Below, piece after piece: positions 56,079 to 64,000 of a DNA stretch of 64,000 nucleotides. The notes below the pieces were generated by a model. That model had not been told where the DNA came from and did not search any database. It was given only the letters and a program-made list of their open reading frames with translations. Location: contig ML976994.1 in the NCBI GenBank assembly GCA_010015675.1, forward strand, positions 191,862-255,861. The letters are read 5' to 3'. Both the position numbers and the translations under genes were made by a program. Every line of letters begins with the position of its first letter. Positions within the stretch are counted from its first letter, which is position 1. This DNA is from Byssothecium circinans. Its lineage: Eukaryota; Ascomycota; Dothideomycetes; Pleosporales; Massarinaceae.

Positions 56079-56248
56079 GATGAGCAAAAGAAATTGAAAA
56101 CACACAAGAAGAAAGAAAGGCGGCAATTGAGATGGGCAGCTCGACAGAAACTCCGCAATGGCCGATGTCGTCGATGTTGTCGGTCATGAAAGTTTCCGAC
56201 CCCGGCGAAAGGTTTCGCCTAGCGTGACGAGCACTGCTAACCCACTTT

Positions 56249-56254
56249 ACGCGT
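56249..56254. promoter_or_regulatory. MluI cell-cycle box (ACGCGT) upstream of RNR1
   Basis: The hexamer acgcgt lies about 153 bp upstream of the RNR1 ATG in the bL17m/RNR1 promoter gap, with a further gcgcgt nearby. In yeasts the MBF/MCB system drives G1/S expression of ribonucleotide reductase genes through this motif. A single 6-mer can occur by chance, so regulation is inferred. Confidence 0.45.
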
Positions 56255-56406
56255 TGCTCCCCCAGCGCGTTGCTTCCTGCTTGGTGGAACGTGCACATCG
56301 CGTCGCGCTCTTAAGAGTTCTTCGGCCGTGTCTCCCACTTCACTCCCACAACATTCCCCCCTCACCCAAAGATACCCATATACCTTTAGTTTCTTTCTTC
56401 GCCAAT

Positions 56407-59256
56407 ATGTTCGTCTTCAAGCGCGGTAAGTAGCCTTCTTCTTGTCACGATCAATCGGAGTTCTTACCCCAGCACGTTCCTGCATGTCGTCGCCGTACTG
56501 ACAAATGCACTCCAGATGGACGCAAAGAACGCGTTCAGTTCGACAAGATCACGGCTCGGGTGTCCAGGCTATGTTATGGCCTCGATCCCGAGCATGTCGA
56601 CCCTGCTGCTATCACCATGAAGGTCATCTCTGGCGTGTACCACGGCGTGACGACCATCCAACTTGACGATCTGGTACGTCTCTTCTACTACCAGCCCAGA
56701 GTGAATACTAACGAAACGTAGGCCGCCGAGACAGCAGCATACATGACCGTCACCCATCCCGACTACGCCACTCTTGCCGCGCGTATCGCCGTTTCGAACC
56801 TTCACAAGCAGACCATGAAGCAATTCTCAGCAGTGATAAAAGCTCTGTACGAGTACACAGACACCACGAACGGCAAGAAGCTACCCATGATATCAAAGTC
56901 CGTCTACGATATCGTGATGAAGCACGAGGAAGAGCTCAACTCGGCCATTGTCTACGACCGAGATTTCAACTACCAATTCTTTGGTTTTAAGACTCTAGAA
57001 CGGTCATATCTGCTCCGAATCGATGGCAAGGTTGCTGAGCGTCCCCAACACATGCTGATGCGTGTGGCTGTCGGCATTCACGGTGAAGACATCGAGAAGG
57101 CCATTGAGACCTACCACATGATGTCAATGAAGTACTTCACACACGCGTCGCCGACGCTCTTCAACGCCGGTACCCCTTCACCACAGATGTCGTCGTGCTT
57201 CCTCATCGACATGAAGGAAGACAGCATCGAGGGTATTTACGACACCCTCAAGACGTGTGCCATGATCTCCAAGACTGCTGGCGGTATTGGCCTCAACGTT
57301 CACCGCATCCGTGCTACTGGAGCATACATCGGTGGCACCAACGGCACATCCAATGGTCTCATTCCCATGCTTCGTGTATACAACAACACGGCTCGGTATG
57401 TTGACCAAGGAGGCAACAAGCGTCCTGGTGCCTTCGCCATTTACCTAGAGCCCTGGCACGCCGACGTTTTCGGCTTCCTTGACCTCCGCAAGAACCACGG
57501 CAAAGAAGAAGTTCGTGCTCGCGACTTGTTCTACGCCCTGTGGGTGCCGGACTTGTTCATGAAGCGTGTCCAGGAGAACGGCGAGTGGACCCTTTTCTGC
57601 CCCAACGAGGCTCCCGGCCTTGCCGATGTCTACGGCGACGAATTTGAGGCGCTGTACGCCAAGTACGAAGCTGAAGGTCGTGGCCGTGAGACGATACGCG
57701 CTCAAAAGCTTTGGTATGCAATCCTCGAGGCTCAGACTGAGACTGGCAACCCATACATGCTCTACAAGGATGCTTGCAACCGTAAGAGCAACCAGAAGAA
57801 CCTTGGAACCATTCGAAGCTCGAATTTGTGTACCGAGATTATTGAGTACACTGCTCCCGATGAGGTTGCCGTGTGCAACCTGGCATCTCTTGCGCTTCCT
57901 ATGTTTGTTGACACTAAGCGTGGCGAATTTGACTTCCAGAAGCTTCACGAGATCACCCAGATTGTTACCAAAAACCTCAACAAGATAATTGAGGTCAACC
58001 ACTACCCAGTGGAAGAGGCCCGTCGCAGCAACTTCAGGCATCGGCCCATTGGCCTTGGTGTCCAGGGTCTTGCTGACACCTTCCTGCAGCTGCGCATGCC
58101 CTTTGACTCCCCCGAGGCTCGCAAACTTAACACACAGATCTTCGAGACCATCTACCACGGTGCTTTGACAGCATCTTGCGACCTGGCGAAAGAGCTTGGC
58201 CCTTATGAGACCTACCCTGGCTCTCCCGTCTCCCAGGGAATCCTTCAGTACGATATGTGGGACGTCACTCCCACCGATCTCTGGGACTGGGCACAGCTGA
58301 AGGCCAAGATTGCAGAGCACGGTGTTCGCAACTCTCTGCTTGTCGCCCCCATGCCAACTGCCTCCACTTCCCAGATTCTCGGAAACAACGAATGCTTCGA
58401 ACCCTACACCTCGAACATCTACTCTCGTCGCGTCCTAGCTGGAGAGTTCCAGGTCGTCAATCCATGGCTCCTTCGCGATCTTGTCGACATGGGTCTGTGG
58501 TCTGACAACATGAAGAACCGCATCATTGCCGATGGTGGCTCCATTCAGAGGATACCCAACATCCCCGATGACATCAAGGCCTTGTACAAGACCGTCTGGG
58601 AAATCTCTCAGCGTACCATTGTGCAGATGGCTGCCGACCGTGGTGCCTTCATCGATCAGTCGCAATCGCTCAACATCCACATGAAGGAGCCTACCATGGG
58701 CAAGATCACCTCCATGCACTTTGCCGGATGGAAGCTCGGTCTCAAGACTGGCATGTACTACCTTCGTACCATGGCGGCATCTGCCCCTATTCAATTCACT
58801 GTCGACCAGGAGGCGCTCAAGGTTGCCGACACCAACATTGCAAAGGCTCTCGGATCCAAGCGAAAGGCCTACGCCGCCTCGCCGCCGCCTTCGTCTGTCC
58901 CGCGTCCCATGTTCGTGTCAAAGTCAGCCAACGGCGCGCCGGCGGACAATGGTGTTCCTACACCTTCTACCACACCGCCACCCGCATCTGAGAACAAGCA
59001 GCTCAACGGCGTCTCCAAGAATGCACTCGACCCGAAGCCCATCAAGGCTGATGTGGCAGAGGGTGACAGCCCCAAGGTGCTCGCCGCCGAGCCGAACGGC
59101 AAGCCCGCCGAGGAAGAAGCTCTACCCGCAGCTGCCTCCAAGCAGGAAGAGGATAAGGGTGACGATAGTGCAGATCGCGAGGGCGATATTTATTCTGACG
59201 CCGTGCTTGCTTGCTCGATAGAGAACCCAGATGCCTGCGTCATGTGCAGCGGTTAG
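56407..59256 (+). CDS. RNR1: Ribonucleoside-diphosphate reductase large subunit
   Basis: Class Ia R1 subunit; reduces ribonucleoside diphosphates to deoxy forms for DNA synthesis. Three exons (56407-56425, 56516-56673, 56722-59256) give 903 residues. Starts [20 protein letters not shown] (ATP-cone). Core motifs: [20 protein letters not shown] (active-site Cys), [50 protein letters not shown] (the radical-site Asn/Cys/Glu), [14 protein letters not shown] and [20 protein letters not shown]. After [16 protein letters not shown] a low-complexity Pro/Ala/Glu linker of about 110 residues precedes the redox-active tail CVMCSG, the Cys pair reduced by thioredoxin/glutaredoxin. Exon 1 is only 19 nt. 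Divergent from MRPL8. Confidence 0.97.
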
Positions 59257-60329
59257 CAGAGGGTCGTATAAGTTCACGATAAGATGTGTATAGGTACATG
59301 ATAGATGCGGACGGAGAGGGCGGGCAACTGCATTGTATTACTGTACCTATTGTATGGTTCTGGCGTTGTGGTCGTGTTGAATTTTGAACTTCTGGTTAAC
59401 GTGGAGGGCACGATCGTTTATGAGATGAGATGGGCATTGGATAGTGTGGTCGCGTAATATGAGTAGTGAATTTCACGTCCTGATACCTTGGATTTTGTTC
59501 ATCTCGTCCCTTAGCCCTCCTTTTACTAGCCGCTTGAGCCATGTGTTGAACTTGAGATGTGCATCACAGTGTGCATGTTGAAACTACCTTGAGTTACTCC
59601 CCTCACGTTGTTGGCTCCAAGATGTCTATCTCGATACGATTATGATTCAAATCAAGCATTCCCTCCCTTTCAACTTTGGTACATGCAACTTGTATCACAT
59701 ACTCTACTTGGTCCCTCCTTTCCCATTCTTCCCCTTTGCGCTTCACATACAACAACACCTGACAATCAGCATAGCCACCCCCATCCTAAGCATCAGTACT
59801 AATGTACAATATCCTTCATTTTCCACATATCAATCTCATGTTGCCTCCTCATCCAAAGCGTCATATCAATAATTGTGAGGATCACAGTACCTGGTACCAC
59901 TACAACCTCCAATCCAGAAAACCCCCCTTTTCCCTTTTCGATCTCTCTAACGCTACATGTACAGTACACACAATACATGCTGAGTGCTAGCACCTAGCAC
60001 ATATAGGGCAGAGTTGCACGCAGAAAAGAGATCAGGAAGTAAATAGAAAACGCCATACCATGGTATCTAACCTTTCCCCACTACCCCACCTACCATCTCT
60101 CCAGACTTCATCCCACCTCACTTCACCTCCTCTCCTCTCATCCATCTAACCCAAAACCCTCATGCCTCACAAAATACCCCGCAGCCCGCGCACAAACAAA
60201 CAAACGCCCTCCACCAGCCCCGCCGCCCTCTACCCACCAGCAAACGCACCACACTTCCACCTCCCTCCATCTTTTTATGCCCGTATATATATCTCTTACG
60301 CCAGACTGAATTCTATACGAAAAAGAAAG
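59257..60329. other. Intergenic region downstream of RNR1
   Basis: About 1 kb with the RNR1 3' UTR and the 5' flank of the tRNA. Short frames only; no repeats of note. Confidence 0.5.
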
Positions 60330-60446
60330 GCCAGCGTGGTGCAGTGGTAGCACGCTAGTTATTCCAGGGAGTACGCCTCTAAAGAAAAGATTGAAATCGA
60401 GGGTCACACTGTGATAGAGACATTGGTTCGAGTCCAATCGCTGGCA
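60330..60446 (+). tRNA. Intron-containing tRNA, amino acid uncertain (Gly-TCC is one reading)
   Basis: A perfect 7-bp acceptor stem (gccagcg with cgctggc) and discriminator A, a D arm gtgc-agtggta-gcac, and a T arm attgg-ttcgagt-ccaat with a good B box are present. The T-run following (attttttgactttttttttgg) is a Pol III terminator. Between the arms an insertion of about 45 bp indicates an intron. The anticodon region reads ctagttattcc; taking attccag as the loop gives anticodon TCC (Gly), but the anticodon stem then pairs imperfectly (a G-A mismatch against gatag). The tRNA fold is firm; its identity is not. Confidence 0.7.
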
Positions 60447-61112
60447 GGAATATATATTTTTTGACTTTTTTTTTGGAGGTGTATTCTTTTTGGCTCGTCA
60501 TTTATTTTATTGATCTATATGAATGAATGAATGAACTTGGGATTTATTTATTTGGATGATGATGGTGCAGGGAATCTTTCTTTTGCTTAGGAGCGAGAGA
60601 GAGAGGAGGACGAGAGACGACAGCAAGCAAGTAAGAAAGACCTGAGTGAGGTGCATGAAAATGAATGTTCTTCTTTCATCCTCACTTAGTTAGCCTTTTG
60701 TGTTGTGTTTGTTATGTCAACGGTTTATTTATTTAGTTTATAGCGAGCGTTCCAAACGACTGATGATTATGAGAGTGGTTGATATCGTACGACATAGACA
60801 GACAGACAGACAGCAAGTAGTAAAGTAACAAGAATAAAAAATGGGTATATTCTAAGACTCCCACCCATATCGTACGTTTGTTTATGCGATGCGTATGCTT
60901 GCTATGCAAGCAAGAGCAACAAACAGCCCAGCCACTCCGCCAACCGACGAGGGCCTATCCACCCCCACAATCATTACACCCCTTCAAAGCAATACGCGCC
61001 ATATCCATATGCCAAATGATGCACCCCCAATAAAAATCCCCCAAAACTCCATCTACATGCATTCACCGATAGTCATACACCCAAGCCATCTCCCGCTCCG
61101 GCACACCACATA
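60447..61112. other. Spacer with simple repeats
   Basis: T-rich termination region after the tRNA, then gaat and gacag microsatellite-like runs (about 60521-60535 and 60795-60815) and a ga-rich tract near 60595. No gene supported. Confidence 0.5.
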
Positions 61113-62537
61113 TTACACATTCCCCGGCTTCTCCTCCGTGTCATGATGCCACACCACATAGTTCGGCAGCCCGTAGACGCCATACCCCGCCCTCTTCGCC
61201 ATCTTCGCAAACCCCTCCGTCTCCGCCTGGTTCTCGAAAGCGTAGCAGGGGAAGTTTATGCCGGAGCGATGGACGTCGGCTTTCACGATGATGTTGACGC
61301 CGCCGATACCGTCGAGGGGGATTTCCTCGTCTTTGTCTTTACGCCAGTCGCCCATTTTGGCCATGTGCGTGCGGCCGGTTACGAGTTCTTTGTAGCCTGT
61401 ATATGGTTAGATTTGACATTGGAGGGTGAGGATGGAGGAGAGGTACCTTCGGCTATGACGACGTCTTTGTCGAGGGATTCGGCGAGTTTAAGGCCTGTGG
61501 GTGATTCTTGCCAGGAGTTGTAGTCGACTGGGTTATGTTAGCTGCGATTCGAAAGTGTGTGGAAGGTGTGCATACATCTTCCTTCAATGTCGACGTATTT
61601 TCCATTGACTTCCCTGTAGCGGTGGAACCAAACATCTATCCCGTTAGCTTCATGTTCTGGACTCAGGTGTTCCACAATACATACTGGGAACGAGGACATC
61701 CCTATCATGCGCAATGAAGTCTTCGATGATCTTAGCCGGACTGTCCTGGATATCCACATCACGCCAATACACCCAGCTATGCTCCGGTTTCAAAGCAGTC
61801 GAAAGCAGGTAATTCCGCGCTCGTCCCATCGCCTTCCTCCGCGGAGCCTGCGCCTCGTAGCTATGCCGGTCAGTGACCTCCTGCGACAACGTGACGCCAA
61901 AATCTTTCTGAACGATCAGGGCAGACCGAAACGCAACTTCTGGAATACTTTGCACACGTTCCAACTCTTTCGCCAGCGCTGCCAAAGTGTCGTCCTTGCT
62001 GTCGCCGACAAGGAATGCGAGGTCAATCAGCTCGTGTGGGTATGTAAGCTGGACAAGTAGGTCGAAGTGTTGGGCGAGATGAAAGGAAGCGTCGCGCAAC
62101 GGTGTGAGAATGAGTACGCGCTCCTTGTTCTTAACGGCATCGGTGGTCGACTTGATCTCGTTGAGGTTGACGTTCTCGATGGTCGTATCGTTGATCGCGA
62201 TGGGCTTGTGCGGATTAAATATTACGGGGGTCTGGAGATGTGCGTGCCACTCTTCGTTTTCGTTCTTGGTCATGTGGATTGGTGCTTTTGGGGGGCCCCA
62301 GCAGTAGAACCTAGTCATAGGTTAGCAAGTCTGTTTCCACAAAGATTCTCCAACTGAGGGGACATGCCTCTGCATCTCACCGGCCGCTGACCCCATCGAC
62401 CGCCACAACAGCACAGTGACGGCGAGCAAGCCCACCAACAACAGCGTCCGCGGATTCCTAATTGTATGCCATACCTGGCGACTTGGTGGCAACCTCGACC
62501 TAGCAGCCTTCCACGACGAGCCTTTGCCAAGGAGCAT
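61113..62537 (-). CDS. ANP1: Anp1-type mannosyltransferase subunit (GT62)
   Basis: Anp1/Mnn9/Van1 proteins form Golgi mannan polymerase complexes that elongate the N-glycan mannose backbone. Five exons. The N-terminus has a short cytosolic part and one membrane anchor (TLLLVGLLAVTVLLWRSMGS) typical of a type II Golgi enzyme. The joint to exon 2 uses a GC donor (after CAGAG at 62368; intron 62367-62311) giving QRFYCWGPPKAPIHM. Then RVLILTPLRDASFHLAQHFD, YPHELIDLAFLVGDSKDDTL, DFGVTLSQEVTDRHSY, RRKAMGRARNYLLSTALKPE and HSWVYWRDVDIQDSPAKII (the DxD motif), IWFHRYREVNGKYVDIEGR, FDYNSWQESPTGLKLAESLD and the C-terminal VNIIVKADVHRSGINFPCYA. Ends at 61113. The Anp1 rather than Mnn9 reading rests on the FYCWGPPKAP start. 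Confidence 0.88.
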
Positions 62538-63487
62538 GCTGCCAAAATGTTCTACAGGCGGTGCCTTTATGCTCTCCTCGGCCTCGTCCCCTCGACCCTG
62601 CGATATGCGGACGCTTGCGCTACGAGCTCGTATGCCGTGAGAGTCGTCGGTGTTGCGGTCAGTGTGGAGATATGGAGACGGTTCGAGTGAGGAAGCCAGC
62701 TTGGGATGGGTTAACGGGACAGTGACGGATCCAGGCGTTCTATTATGGAACTGTAACAGCAGTGGAGTTACAGTACGTGGAAGGTGGAGGCCGCGAATTG
62801 TGACCGGCGCAAGGGACCGAATAGGCGGAGAGCAGGTCTAAAGGACGGGAGCTTCTTGGGAAAGAAACCGGTAGCGATGATGGAATTGACGTTTTCTGGA
62901 AAGCGAGTGTGGTATGCGCCGCAGAGCGAAGGAGGGGACAAGCCCAACGAAGGGAAGGCGCGGAAGGAGGGCATGCGAGGAAGATACTCGCGCCGTTAGA
63001 CTGATCGTCCGCTTGTGTTTTGGCCCATCGATGACGTCGCTTGGTAAAAGCTTCTCTCGGCCCGTCACTCTTTTCGATATCGTTCGGTGGCTCAGCATCC
63101 GCAATTGCGGGTCTTGTTGCGCCCACATCTCGGCATCGGCTTGTGTGTAAACAGACGCGACTCAGCCCTTGCCCGGCACGTGAGATTGACTTTTGAATCC
63201 GTGGAATTAGCGAATCAGCGTCGATAGCGGCCGCTCTCCCCAGCAACGATCGTGCCGAGGTCGCAGAAGGATTCACGCACGATGATCTGTTTAGGCCCAA
63301 CTTCAACTTCACGTATCTCATCGTGAGCGGGACGGTGACACCTTATATATCTCGGATTTCACGGGCCGGTACGCAACGTGCGAGCACGGGATCCCCAAGC
63401 GACTCGGAAGAGCTCTCGGCCCCTGATGGCGACACCCGACCGATACTGTGCCGCGTTCCACCCGGGTCACGCACGTGTAGCTCCCGT
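62538..63487. other. Intergenic region between ANP1 and the transposon
   Basis: The ANP1 promoter and about 800 bp of G+C-rich sequence. A 192-codon minus-strand frame here (62743-63321) has no domain and is not supported. No gene seen. Confidence 0.45.
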
Positions 63488-64000
63488 TCGGTGGACCGTG
63501 ACTTAAGCGGATAACGTGTCCGTGCACGCAACGATCATGTTCGCGCAACGATCGCGCAACACCAAAACAACTCAAACTTGAACGCGTCATAACTCAATCA
63601 TTATGGGGTCAATTGAGGCTGCAATTGAAGCTATCGAAGCGCTAGAGCCAGGAGAACCTTTTACATATACCAAAATTGCAGCAGACTATCATGTTAACCG
63701 TATTACCCTATCGCGGCGGCATAAGCAGATCCAATCATCGCGAACGACTCAAGCAACAACGCAACAAAAGCTTACTCCACAACAAGAGGCAGAGCTTGTT
63801 AAATACATACAAGGACTCACAGCGCGTCACTTGCCACCTACAAGAGAGATGATACGAAATTTCGCGTCAACAATAGCTAAGGAGCCAGTGAGCGAGAGCT
63901 GGGTTACACGCTTTATCAACCGACACAGCATCTATCTCATCTCTCGATGGGTAGCTGGTATGGACAGCAATCGCCACAACGCCGACTCAGGGGATAAATA
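63488..64000 (+). mobile_element. Pogo/Fot1-type (Tc1/mariner) DNA transposon, 5' part only
   Basis: The transposase at 63603 is preceded by short repeated motifs (cgcaacgatc twice, cgcaac three times) and a gtggaccgtgacttaagcgg stretch at about 63490-63510 that could be a terminal inverted repeat. Tc1/mariner elements carry such repeats and TA duplications; the right end lies outside the window, so neither can be checked. The 5' boundary given is a guess within about 100 bp. Confidence 0.6.
63603..64000 (+). CDS. Pogo/Fot1-family transposase, N-terminal part, cut by the window edge
   Basis: From the ATG at 63603 the frame stays open to base 64000 (132 codons plus two bases). It begins MGSIEAAIEAIEALEPGEPF, then FTYTKIAADYHVNRITLSRR, the Psq-type helix-turn-helix, and KLTPQQEAELVKYIQGLTAR followed by LPPTREMIRNFASTIAKEP and VSESWVTRFINRHSIYLISR, a CENP-B-like DNA-binding domain. 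This is the standard N-terminus of pogo/Fot1 transposases. The catalytic DDE domain is expected beyond the window. No stop or frameshift is seen here, so this end is intact. Confidence 0.88.
   Translation, partial: MGSIEAAIEAIEALEPGEPFTYTKIAADYHVNRITLSRRHKQIQSSRTTQATTQQKLTPQQEAELVKYIQGLTARHLPPTREMIRNFASTIAKEPVSESWVTRFINRHSIYLISRWVAGMDSNRHNADSGDK

Noticed and set aside
57445..58320. 291-codon minus-strand frame inside RNR1
   Set aside because: Antisense to a fully conserved enzyme and without any domain; it arises from the G/C-rich third positions.
62743..63321. 192-codon minus-strand frame upstream of ANP1
   Set aside because: No domain, and it overlaps the ANP1 promoter; composition is that of G+C-rich non-coding DNA.

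Overview
The window is eukaryotic DNA from a filamentous ascomycete (Pezizomycotina). I infer a Dothideomycete-type genome, but with low certainty. Support: short spliceosomal introns of about 45-100 bp with GT..AG ends and CTAAC/CTGAC-like branch sites, compact genes on both strands, intron-bearing tRNA genes, a PTS1-tailed acyl-CoA oxidase, several inactivated genes whose stop codons look like CpA-to-TpA (RIP-like) changes, and a pogo/Fot1-type transposase at the right edge. Most genes are spliced; I reconstructed exon joints by reading frame and splice consensus, without transcript data.

Layout. 0-9 kb: housekeeping genes: 3'(2'),5'-bisphosphate nucleotidase, retromer VPS29 (with a 15-nt microexon), methionine aminopeptidase 2, a mitochondrial J-protein and the VDAC porin. 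9-19.5 kb: an accessory region with a broken CE1-type secreted esterase, about 2 kb without genes, then a same-strand tandem array of BTB/POZ genes (four readable copies and one ruin) with a possible MITE inside it. 19.8-32 kb: a SAP-domain mitochondrial-type protein, tRNA-Pro, peroxisomal acyl-CoA oxidase, a PP2C phosphatase with a GC-AG intron, a ruined FMN-dependent alpha-hydroxy-acid oxidase, and the TOR subunit LST8. 32.7-46.7 kb: BUD6/AIP3, ataxin-2/PBP1, an inositol-type sugar transporter and MPP10. 46.9-54.8 kb: more accessory: a multi-pass membrane gene carrying two adjacent in-frame stops, a GPI-anchored Cys-rich wall protein, EFM6 methyltransferase and an orphan Cys-rich coiled-coil protein. 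55-64 kb: mitochondrial ribosomal protein bL17m, RNR1 (divergent pair with a MluI-type box between), an odd tRNA, the ANP1 mannosyltransferase, and the start of a DNA transposon cut by the window end.

The genes do not form one pathway. Conserved single-copy genes for trafficking, translation, TOR signalling, polarity, ribosome biogenesis and dNTP synthesis alternate with fast-evolving patches. The most distinctive item is the BTB array: five related copies in about 6 kb with a shared gene architecture, and in two copies a matching C-terminal Cys/His signature.
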